Under the pieces are notes generated by a model, which was not told the origin of the DNA, made no database searches, and worked only from the letters and a program-made list of their open reading frames with translations. This document shows, piece after piece, positions 26,532-34,569 of a stretch of DNA of 64,000 bases; within the stretch, counting starts at the first letter, position 1; every line of letters starts with the position of its first letter. The position numbers and the translations under genes were made by a program. Source of the stretch: Acidiflorens sp963841945 (GTDB lineage: Bacteria; Acidobacteriota; Terriglobia; Terriglobales; Acidobacteriaceae); contig CAWJFC010000007.1 of NCBI GenBank assembly GCA_963841945.1, positions 124,001 to 188,000 of the forward strand, written 5' to 3'.

Positions 26532-28274
26532 CTATATCAGCCGCGGCACTCCCTTGCCCCATGTCTCCGGAGGTGCCAGTTCGCGTCGAATCGGAGGCGA
26601 GGCCATATCACGCTCGTCAGAATTGAAGATGCGAGCTCCCTGCGAGATCAGATAATCGGCAGTTCGTACCGCCAGCGCCTGGATCGTGAGGCCGGGATTG
26701 GCCGAGCCCTGGGTGGGCATGATGCTGCCATCACAAACAAAGAGATTGGCGATGTCATGCGTACGGCCGAATTTATCCACTACAGAAGTCTCGGGGTCCG
26801 ATCCCATGCGAGCAGCGCCGACAAGATGAGCGTAGCGGGCCTCCTGCACAACCTCGGTGGCGCCGGCGGCGGCCATCACTTCCATGGTTTTTTCTTTTGC
26901 AAATTTGATGAGCCTTTTGTCGTTGTCGTGCAGGTTGAAACTGACGTGAGCGACCGGCAGGCCGAAGCGATCTTTTTCTTTCGCGAGGGTGACGCGATTG
27001 TCAGCCCAAGGAAGAATTTCGCCGAGGAGACCGAAAGCAGCCCAATGGTTGTAATCCATCATTTCGCGACGCAACCCCCAACCCCACGCTTCCTTCGCAG
27101 CAAGCATCTGCTTGCCGAAAGCGATGGGTAAAGGGCCGACGGTTTGAATGGCGAATCCGCGGGCAAAGTCGCGCTTGGAATCAGTCTCGTAAAATTCCTC
27201 GGTCAAGGCGTGCGCGGGAGGAGCTTTATACATTCGGACGGGCCGTTCAAAACGGCCGAGGACAACATTGCCCGCCTGCGCCATCAGATAGCGTCCGACC
27301 GTTCCGCTAGAGTTGGCAAGACCGTTTTCGAAGCCTGCGCAAGCGGAGTTCAGCAATAATCTCGGCGTCTCGATAGCGTAACCACAAAGAATAACTGCCT
27401 TAGATTTTTGAAAATGTGCCGCGCCATCATTGTCAAAGTAATGTACGCCGGTCACCCGTCTTTGGTTGCCGAGCTCCACTCGAGATACCATGCATCGGTC
27501 GCGAATCTCCGCGCCCTTTTCCAAGGCGTCGGGAACATGGGTGATCAACGTGCTGGCCTTCGCACCGACCTTGCAGCCTTGAATGCAAAATCCGCGATAG
27601 ATGCAGTGCGGCCGGTCCCCGTGAGAACCGGAGAGAATGGCAACCGGTCCGCCAATCGACACTGGAATGTCAAGCGCGGAACAACCGCTAATCAGCGCGT
27701 TCCCGACGCCACCCATGGGATGAGGGCCATAGGCGTACCCATGCGGGTATCCCCATGGATAGTAGGCAGGGCCTGCGACAGGCATTTCCAATTCCAGTTG
27801 CTCGTAATAAGGAAGGATGTCTTGGTATGTGATGGGCCAGTCGGCTCCCACGCCATCGCGCGTATAGACTTCGAAGTCAGAGGGATGCAGGCGCGGAGTA
27901 AACGCAGCCCAGTGAACCGAGCCTCCACCCACGCCCTTGCCGCAATTATTCGCGCCCAGCGCTAGCGGGTCGGAGCCGCCGGTAACGCGTGGATCTTCCC
28001 AGTAAAGTTTGTGCGATCCCGCTTCGTCGCTCACCCAGTCGCGCTCAGTATCCCAAAAGGGTCCGGCTTCGAACCCGACGACGTTGAACCCGGCACGAGC
28101 CAGCCGCTGAAGGAGTACGCCGCCCGCTGCTCCGACGCCGACGATAACGTAGTCGACCTCGTCTTTCTGGTCGAACTTCCGCATCGGAGCATGCAAGTAC
28201 TGCAACGAACCCAACATGTGCTTGCCGTTGTGCGTCGGCCCAAACTTTCCCAGTATTGGTACTTTCCAGTCCAT
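26532..28274 (-). CDS. GMC family oxidoreductase
   Basis: An FAD-dependent glucose-methanol-choline oxidoreductase, most like the large subunit of sugar or gluconate dehydrogenases. The FAD motif VGVGAAGGVLLQRLARAGFNVVGFEAGP lies at about 45-72, GGGSVHWAAF follows, and the C-terminal half ends with SANPGLTIQALAVRTADYLI. ATG 28274 is chosen, since GGAAG lies directly upstream and it starts seven bases after the subunit-3-like gene; an earlier in-frame start at 28337 would overlap that gene. There is no signal peptide, so it is cytoplasmic or held at the inner face. It is the last gene of a six-gene operon. The natural substrate is likely a sugar or sugar acid. Confidence 0.9.
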   Translation of the reverse strand: MDWKVPILGKFGPTHNGKHMLGSLQYLHAPMRKFDQKDEVDYVIVGVGAAGGVLLQRLARAGFNVVGFEAGPFWDTERDWVSDEAGSHKLYWEDPRVTGGSDPLALGANNCGKGVGGGSVHWAAFTPRLHPSDFEVYTRDGVGADWPITYQDILPYYEQLELEMPVAGPAYYPWGYPHGYAYGPHPMGGVGNALISGCSALDIPVSIGGPVAILSGSHGDRPHCIYRGFCIQGCKVGAKASTLITHVPDALEKGAEIRDRCMVSRVELGNQRRVTGVHYFDNDGAAHFQKSKAVILCGYAIETPRLLLNSACAGFENGLANSSGTVGRYLMAQAGNVVLGRFERPVRMYKAPPAHALTEEFYETDSKRDFARGFAIQTVGPLPIAFGKQMLAAKEAWGWGLRREMMDYNHWAAFGLLGEILPWADNRVTLAKEKDRFGLPVAHVSFNLHDNDKRLIKFAKEKTMEVMAAAGATEVVQEARYAHLVGAARMGSDPETSVVDKFGRTHDIANLFVCDGSIMPTQGSANPGLTIQALAVRTADYLISQGARIFNSDERDMASPPIRRELAPPETWGKGVPRLI

Positions 28275-28281
28275 TCTTCCT

Positions 28282-29058
28282 TCACGACTTATGCTGATCG
28301 GCCTCGGTATGGCGATGCGCGGCGGACCGGACTTCATCGGACACCGTGCCCTCGGGCGCGAACCAGTCGTAACGCTCCTCCTCTACCTCCCAGGGTTCTG
28401 GCTCGCCGCGTTCGAGTCGGGTATAGGCACGGGGATAAGCCGGGCCTCCAAATCCAATTTCATCCCATGCCCACGGGTGCGCGTAATATGCGTCAATCGC
28501 ATCGCCCATGATCAACTGCCAAAAGCGGTGCACCGACATGGTGTGCCAAATATCCGCGGCGGCTTCCGGTTTACCGTCGTGAATTGCTTTAAGCACCATA
28601 TCCTGCTGCTGGTAAGGGAGGGCGAGAAAACCTACGCCGTAGCAGTGTTCGGCCTCCTTATTTATAGCTTCGAGCCCCATGCGGTAGGCTTCACGATCCT
28701 GCGGCATGTTCTCGAAGCGATACCCCACGGTCTGGTTGGTGAACAGTCGATGGTCAAGCGGAGCGACGATAGGAATATGGCGATCCGGAGTTCGGTCTGT
28801 CTGCGGAATCAGGTGAGCAAAGACTACCGTCCAGAAATCCCATTCCTCCGCGGAGAAGAAACGGTTGGAAGGCGGTGAGTCCACGCGATGGGTGATGACT
28901 TGGCGAGTTGCGTCATCCCAGAACGCGCTTTGGGACAAGGTACTGAAACCGGGATAATAGCCGGGCGTATGGCGAGGCTCAAGCGGAACACCCTTGAGAT
29001 CGCGAGGCAGTAAAGCGGAATCGATGTTGGCGACTGTTTCTTTCGGCGTTTCCTTCAT
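28282..29058 (-). CDS. gluconate 2-dehydrogenase subunit 3 family protein
   Basis: The start is ATG at 29058, overlapping the stop of the membrane-protein gene by ATGA; a longer reading to 29340 is discarded because it covers the upstream gene. The 258-residue protein contains FFSAEEWDFWTVVFAHLIPQTD and later GFLALPYQQQDMVLKAIHDG, the family pattern. In classical gluconate dehydrogenases this small subunit partners a GMC flavoprotein and a cytochrome c. Here no twin-arginine signal is present, no haem-binding CxxCH is seen in the operon, and the GMC gene follows at seven bases. A cytoplasmic-face complex with the neighbouring membrane protein is a reasonable guess. Confidence 0.85.
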   Translation of the reverse strand: MKETPKETVANIDSALLPRDLKGVPLEPRHTPGYYPGFSTLSQSAFWDDATRQVITHRVDSPPSNRFFSAEEWDFWTVVFAHLIPQTDRTPDRHIPIVAPLDHRLFTNQTVGYRFENMPQDREAYRMGLEAINKEAEHCYGVGFLALPYQQQDMVLKAIHDGKPEAAADIWHTMSVHRFWQLIMGDAIDAYYAHPWAWDEIGFGGPAYPRAYTRLERGEPEPWEVEEERYDWFAPEGTVSDEVRSAAHRHTEADQHKS

Positions 29059-30020
29059 GCGTGCTTCTTCCGCAGCAGACTGGCTAGCAGGCCAAGCATT
29101 CCCGCGGCTCCGAATAAGAGCGGGGCGAAGACCGGCGGCCCGTACATGATGTTGTACAGAAGATGTTTGGTGCCGCCGGGCCGTCGAAGCACTCCACGGC
29201 TGTGATAGTAGAATCCGACGGCTGCGTCGGCCGAAGCCAGCGCGGACAGCGCCGGCAAAGCCGTGGTTGCCAGGCGACGGCTTTTTACGGAAGCAACCGC
29301 AGCAGCCGCGAGAGCGGGCGCAAGAAGAATCGGCGTCCACTGTGCCGCGTAACGAAAGTTATTTTTGTAATGCGAATAGAAAGCCTCGAAGCCGCTGAGC
29401 AGGGCGCTCACGCCGGTCACGATGGCTACCTGCCGCTGAAAATGGCCCTCGCGAATATCCTGTTCCGCCGAGAGCAACTCCCGGCCTTCTTTCGCGGGCA
29501 AGAGTCTGGCGAGCAAGCTATCTTGTCTTGATGTTTCGTCGGGCAAGGCTTCTTCCCGTTGCAAGAAGGAAGCGATGAGCCCGAGGTAGGCACTGGTACC
29601 AAACAGCAGCGGGGCAAAAATCGGCGGTCCCATGATCATGTTGGTCAGTGGAAGCCGCCATCCACCGGGCTTGCGCTGGATACCGCGCACATGGAAGTAA
29701 AATCCCACTCCGCCATCCATGAGCGTTAGGACCGAAATCCATCGAAGAACGGTTCGGGCCGCGCGACCGCTGAAGAAACCCGCGAAGCCGGCAATTGCCA
29801 GCAAGACACTCAGGATCACGGGTGTGTACATCACCCGCCGACTGTAGCTGCCGCGATAATGCTCGTAGGCGACCTCAAGACCACTTACGATGCTGGTGCC
29901 GGCAGTCAAGAGAGAAAGGCTACGTTGGAACCGTCCCTCTCTGATTCGATTCGCGATCCCCAGGTCACGGCGAGCGGTCGTGCCAGGACGCCTGACGGCG
30001 ATCGTGGATTGCCTGGTCAT
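29055..30020 (-). CDS. membrane protein made of two repeated four-helix halves
   Basis: ATG 30020 is used; TTG at 30032 is an alternative. Residues about 27-156 and 190-318 are two copies of one module, each starting REG(R/H)FQR and ending FAPLLFG followed by a helix. Each half has about four membrane helices. Two positions are kept in both halves: E-x3-Y-x-H-Y (His54 and His217) and D-x2-VGFY-x-H (His110 and His273), near the ends of helices 1 and 3, plus GPP(I/V)FAPLLFG. I do not recognise a named family. The gene overlaps the TPP-enzyme stop and the subunit-3-like start, so it is part of the redox operon. Haem or quinone binding is possible but not shown. Confidence 0.75.
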   Translation of the reverse strand: MTRQSTIAVRRPGTTARRDLGIANRIREGRFQRSLSLLTAGTSIVSGLEVAYEHYRGSYSRRVMYTPVILSVLLAIAGFAGFFSGRAARTVLRWISVLTLMDGGVGFYFHVRGIQRKPGGWRLPLTNMIMGPPIFAPLLFGTSAYLGLIASFLQREEALPDETSRQDSLLARLLPAKEGRELLSAEQDIREGHFQRQVAIVTGVSALLSGFEAFYSHYKNNFRYAAQWTPILLAPALAAAAVASVKSRRLATTALPALSALASADAAVGFYYHSRGVLRRPGGTKHLLYNIMYGPPVFAPLLFGAAGMLGLLASLLRKKHA

Positions 30021-30024
30021 CGCG

Positions 30025-31777
30025 CTAGACAACCTCGCGTACTTCGTCCAAAGCGATCGTCTTAAAAATCTTCATCGCGTCCTTCTGTCCCCGCAAAAGC
30101 GATTTAGCGAAATGCATTGCCTGTTCCGTCGTAGCCTTGCCTGGCATCGGGGGCTCATTCGGATCGACCACCGCCTGGACCACGGAAGGCCCTTTGTGGC
30201 TGAGGGCTTCGCGAAGAATCGATTCGGCTTCGTCGGGATGTTCGATGGTGAACCCGCGGGCCCCGCAGGCTCCAGCAACTTGGGCAAAATCGATCGGTTG
30301 CAGTTCCACACCGTATTCGGGATTTCCCTCGAGAATCATCTGCTCCCATCTAATTTGCCCCAGCACATTGTTCTTGATTACGATTACAGTGACCTGCAGG
30401 TTATATTTCACCAGCGTGGCGATCTCGCCCATGAGCATGGTTAAGCCGCCATCGCCGACCACGCAAACCACTTGCCGTCCGGGATAAGCAATGGCCGCGC
30501 CGATGCTGTAGGGAAGGCCATTGGCCATCGTCGCAAGCGAGCCTGAAAGTGAGAACTGCATGCTGCCTCGAATCTCTACGTAGCGCGCCGTCCAGGTGGC
30601 GATGGTCCCGCTATCCGAAGAAACGATAGCGTCATCGTTCAGCAGTTTATTAAGAGTGTGGGTGACCACCTGCGGCTTCATAGGCATGTCTTTGCGTGTG
30701 CCGCGCTCCTCCATGAGTTCATTCCAATCCTTCATGTGAGCCTGAGCCTTTTCCAGGAAGTCATGTTTCTTCCGCTGCAGCAGGGGCAGCAAAGCAGTGA
30801 GAATGGTCTTTGCGTCGCCGATCAAACCTACATCTACCTGATGCCGAAGTCCGACGCGGCTGGGATCGATTTCGATCTGCACACATTTCGCTTTACCAGG
30901 TTTGGGCAAGAATTCCATGTAGGGATAGCTCGTGCCAATCATGATCAAAGTGTCGCAATCATTCATGGCGTCGACAGAGGGAGCGGTGCCAAGCAGGCCG
31001 ATTCCGCCCGTGGTGTAAGGGCTGCGGTCAGGCAAGACCGCTTTTCCCAAGAGCGCCTTCACGACAGGTCCGCCCACAATGGAGGCGAGTTGTGTGACCT
31101 CTTCGCGGCATGCGAGCGCCCCACGTCCAACAAAGATTGTGACCTTCGATCCGGCGTTAATGATCTCGGCCGCTTGCTGCAAGTAGCGAATCCGCGGGTC
31201 TCGCGGTGGATGGAACGCTCCAATCTCCGCTGTGATGGGCGACGTTGGCGTTGCTGCGGTGCTTATCGGAAACTTCCCACTCCTGAATGTCTTTTGGAAT
31301 GCAGATGTGGGAAACGCCGTGGCGAGCGTACGCCGTGCGCACCGCCATGTCGACTACATTCACGGCATGCGCCGGCCCCATAATTCGCTCATTGAATACG
31401 GAGACGTCCATATAAAGCTTGTCGAGATCGACGTCCTGCTGGTAATCCATGCCGATCAGATCGTGAAAGGTATGTCCGGTAATCGCGAGCACGGGCTGCA
31501 GATCGCATTTCGCGTCATACAGTCCATTCAGAAGGTGTACGCCGCCAGGTCCAGAGGTGGCGCAGCAAACCCCGATGCGTCCGGTATATTTTGCATAACC
31601 CACAGCCGCGAATGCGGCAGCCTCCTCGTGCCGCACCTGGATGAATCTCAACTTGTCTTTATGAGTGCGCAGCGCCTCGAAAAAACCGTCCACCCCATCA
31701 CCTGGGAAGCCGAAAATCGTGTCCACTCCCCACTCGATCAAACGCTCAACAATAAGATCGGAAACCTGCTTCGCCAT
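30025..31777 (-). pseudogene. TPP-dependent pyruvate oxidase-like enzyme, one frameshift
   Basis: Two adjacent frames make one thiamine-diphosphate enzyme. The first (from ATG 31777) holds the PYR domain: FGFPGDGVDGFFEAL, the catalytic glutamate region VRHEEAAAFAAVGYAKYTG and CCATSGPGGVHLLNGLYDA. After NVA a base is missing at a short G run (about 31237-31239 in plus-strand numbering); the other frame continues PITAEIGAFHPPRDPRIRYLQQAAEIIN and the FAD/central domain, then the TPP domain with VVCVVGDGGLTM and NN. An intact product of about 584 residues would suit pyruvate oxidase/quinone-dependent pyruvate dehydrogenase or a related decarboxylase. With only one lesion, sequence error is as likely as true loss. 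Confidence 0.8.
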
Positions 31778-31851
31778 AAACCGTTCCTTTCATAATTTGC
31801 GCCATCAGCACATTGTTCTTTTTTGTCCAGTTAACGTTGCCGCCCCACAAA

Positions 31852-32952
31852 TCAGATCCGGTAAGCTGCCGCATCTTTTTCCTTTAGTTCGAGACCGTTT
31901 CCAGGACGAGTCAAATCCGGTTTCATAATCCCGTTTTGCGGCTCGCAGAAGCCGTCAAAGAACATTCTCTCGATGCGAGCATGATCGTGAAAAAACTCCA
32001 TGTGAATGGCTCGCGGTACTGCACAGCAAACATGCAAATGCATACTCGGCCCGCAATGCGATGAGAGGGGTACATTCGCCGCCCAGCAGAGCGCGGCGAC
32101 ATCCAGAAAGCCGCTCATCCCGCCGCAGCGGGTTGCGTCCGCCTGCAAGATGGTGACGGCTCCGGCGTCGATAATCCGGCGGAAATACCAGGCTGTGTAG
32201 CCATACTCCCCGGCAGCAACGTCCATCCCAATGGGCGCGCGAGCACGCACTTCGCTGAGCCCGGCGAGATTGTCGGAACTGACTGGCTCTTCCAGCCAGC
32301 GCACTTTTTGCTCGGCGAAGTTGTGCGCCAGACGAAGAGCCTGTGTGACCGTATACGCCCCATTGGCGTCAACAAAGAGTTCGCATTGATCGCCGATAGC
32401 GCTGCGCGCGACTTCAACCCGGCGGGGATCATCTTCCGGATGGCTTCCCACTTTCATCTTCACTATTGAGAAGCCTTGCTGCGCCCATCCCCCAAGTTGA
32501 TGTTGCAATTGCGAGTCGTTGTAGGTAGTAAAGCCGCCGCTTCCATAAACCGGGATTCCGTCCCGCACCCTACCGAACAGGCTCACCAGCGGTACATTCA
32601 GCAGACGCGCACGTAAGTCCCACATCGCGTTGTCAATGGCGGCGGCCGCCATTCTGCTGATACCGGTTTCTCCAAGATTGCGAACGTGACGATGGATATC
32701 CTGCAGGATCGCCGCCTGGGAGAAGACATCGCGACCTGCGACTACTTCTTGCAACAACGTTTGCGCCAGCTTCGCGGTCGAGTCATCCGCATACGTGTAT
32801 CCGAAGCCCGTCATCCCTCCCGCCTCGAGGTGCACCAGAACCATCGTGGTGCTGTCCCACGCGTAGGTGCCGTCCCCTTCGGGCGCATCGGTGGGCACCG
32901 TGAAGACCTCCACTTTGCTTTCCGTGATTTTCGTCTTTCCTGTATCGAGCAA
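31852..32952 (-). CDS. mandelate racemase/muconate lactonizing enzyme family protein
   Basis: An enolase-superfamily enzyme of 366 residues that abstracts a proton next to a carboxylate, usually to dehydrate or racemise a sugar acid. Barrel motifs are SIVKMKVG (KxK, about 165-171), metal ligands VDANG, EEPV and GEYG, and a late SSHCGPSMHLH in place of the usual His-Asp dyad region. The start at 32952 follows the M24 gene's stop by eight bases. It is the second gene of a six-gene operon, with a TPP enzyme after it and a GMC oxidoreductase at the end, which suits sugar-acid breakdown. The exact substrate cannot be read. Confidence 0.87.
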   Translation of the reverse strand: MLDTGKTKITESKVEVFTVPTDAPEGDGTYAWDSTTMVLVHLEAGGMTGFGYTYADDSTAKLAQTLLQEVVAGRDVFSQAAILQDIHRHVRNLGETGISRMAAAAIDNAMWDLRARLLNVPLVSLFGRVRDGIPVYGSGGFTTYNDSQLQHQLGGWAQQGFSIVKMKVGSHPEDDPRRVEVARSAIGDQCELFVDANGAYTVTQALRLAHNFAEQKVRWLEEPVSSDNLAGLSEVRARAPIGMDVAAGEYGYTAWYFRRIIDAGAVTILQADATRCGGMSGFLDVAALCWAANVPLSSHCGPSMHLHVCCAVPRAIHMEFFHDHARIERMFFDGFCEPQNGIMKPDLTRPGNGLELKEKDAAAYRI

Positions 32953-32960
32953 AGCCAGCC

Positions 32961-34232
32961 TCAGAAATCGGTGAATACGGTCGCGCCTTCAGAAGTCACC
33001 GTCACTACGTCACAGTGCCGCATGCCGCCATAGCCGTCGAAGTACGCGGCAGGTTCAACGTTGAACGTCATCCCCTCCTCAAGAACATCCGGAGAGTGCG
33101 GATGGATTCGTGGCAGGGCATTGGCATTTGCTGCCGCAAAACCTACCCCATGCCCGGTGGAATGCTTAAAAGCATCCCCAAAACCATGCGCTCGCATGAC
33201 ATCTCTTGCAGCACGGTCCACGTCGCGAGCGGGAACACCCGGACGAATGGTTACCAAGGCCGCGTTTCTTGCCGCGAAAATCGCGGAGCGCATCGTGTCC
33301 TGCCGATGGGAAGCCGTGCCCGCGATATAGGTGCGTGTGATGTCCGTCCAATAGCCGTCAGCGCATGTGTTGGCGTGAATCATCACCAGATCGCCCGCCT
33401 CGATTTCGCGTTGCCGGGTGCGAGCATAAGCGGCCGAGGCGGTCGCAGAGTTGGGTCCAGACATGCAAAAGAAGAAGCCGTAACTGCGTTCGACCCCCTG
33501 AGCTTTTGTTGACGCCTGGAAGGCAGCTTGGACGTCAGCCGCGGTCTCCGCTTCCCGTCTTCCCACCTCTATGGCCTCGGCCGCGTGTGCAAATCCCGCT
33601 GCCGCGATGTCGGACGCCCGCCTTATGCCCTCCAATTCTTTGGCAGTCTTGCGGGCTTGCATCTGTTCGAGAGCAGAATCGCAACTCCTGTAACTCGCTT
33701 CCGGGGCCAACCGCTGGAGAAGACCTACGAGAGAAGAACGAAACTGTACGGAGGAGGCGTAGCTGGCAGGTTGCATTCCTTGATCGACCTGGATGCCGAT
33801 TGCCGCTTTGCAAAGTCTGAGCGTCATCATGAGCAGCCCCAAGGGATTCCCCAGTGCCTCAATCGGAAAGGTCAGGCTGGCCAAGCTCGATGGGCGGTAA
33901 GGAATTAATGAGGCACGCGAGGTCCGCTCTGCAAGTTCGACTTCGTCCTCGGGAAGGACCACGTGTACTTCCCCTTCTTTGGTGAAGACGACAACACTCG
34001 CCCCCATCACCGGCCAGTATCCGGTCAAAAGCAGCACAGCGCTCGGCGAAGCGCAAGCGATTGCGTCCAGATGCGACTCCGCTAGAACTTCCATTACTCG
34101 GTTTTTTCTTTCGGCATCGATCACATCAGCAGCAGCCTTGGGGTTAGAAAAAGGAATTCCCGAGCACGAATAAGGAGAACATAGCAATCCGCACAAAATA
34201 GTCTCCGTCGGCTTTTCCAGGATGAACGCCAT
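32961..34232 (-). CDS. M24 (Xaa-Pro aminopeptidase/creatinase-like) family protein
   Basis: A creatinase-fold protein of about 423 residues. The start at 34232 is a choice; a much longer frame opens at 34400 but its extra part lacks family resemblance and no strong ribosome site marks either. Conserved blocks are present: DGYWTDITRTY, HSTGHGVGF, MTFNVEPAAYF and GGMRHCDVVTV. Compared with metallo-aminopeptidases the first metal Asp is replaced (IHANT) and the last Glu is replaced (GGMRHC in place of GGxRxE), so the classic five-ligand dinuclear site is incomplete. That points towards creatinase- or ectoine-hydrolase-like chemistry. First gene of the operon. Confidence 0.8.
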   Translation of the reverse strand: MAFILEKPTETILCGLLCSPYSCSGIPFSNPKAAADVIDAERKNRVMEVLAESHLDAIACASPSAVLLLTGYWPVMGASVVVFTKEGEVHVVLPEDEVELAERTSRASLIPYRPSSLASLTFPIEALGNPLGLLMMTLRLCKAAIGIQVDQGMQPASYASSVQFRSSLVGLLQRLAPEASYRSCDSALEQMQARKTAKELEGIRRASDIAAAGFAHAAEAIEVGRREAETAADVQAAFQASTKAQGVERSYGFFFCMSGPNSATASAAYARTRQREIEAGDLVMIHANTCADGYWTDITRTYIAGTASHRQDTMRSAIFAARNAALVTIRPGVPARDVDRAARDVMRAHGFGDAFKHSTGHGVGFAAANANALPRIHPHSPDVLEEGMTFNVEPAAYFDGYGGMRHCDVVTVTSEGATVFTDF

Positions 34233-34569
34233 TTCCACCCGGATGTTTCGATCGCCGCTTCTATGATTCTGGCAAACCCACAGAGGTTTGCACCGCAACA
34301 GATTTTTTGATCGCGGCGCGCACCTGAATGAACTCGCTGTTCTTGATCGGCGGCCCCTGCGGAATTGCTCGCACAACAACCTTTCTTGCTCGAACGCCAT
34401 CGTAATTGTGCGCTTGACGTCATCGGCTTCTGCTGTTCTCTCTTACGGCCTTTCGATCTGGCGCGCTCGCTAGTCTCGGGCTCTGCGTTTTGTCGACCTA
34501 ATTTGTCAGAGAAAGGCTGTTACGTCGGAAGCGTGTCGTGGGAGATGAATTAAAAGACGAGAAAGCCGC

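Noticed and set aside
27408..28878. Long plus-strand frames opposite the GMC and subunit-3-like genes
   Set aside because: Shadows of GC-rich coding sequence; the minus-strand frames show family motifs.
34233..34400. Extended N-terminus of the M24 protein
   Set aside because: The added residues are Arg/Cys-rich and unlike the family; the shorter start was preferred.
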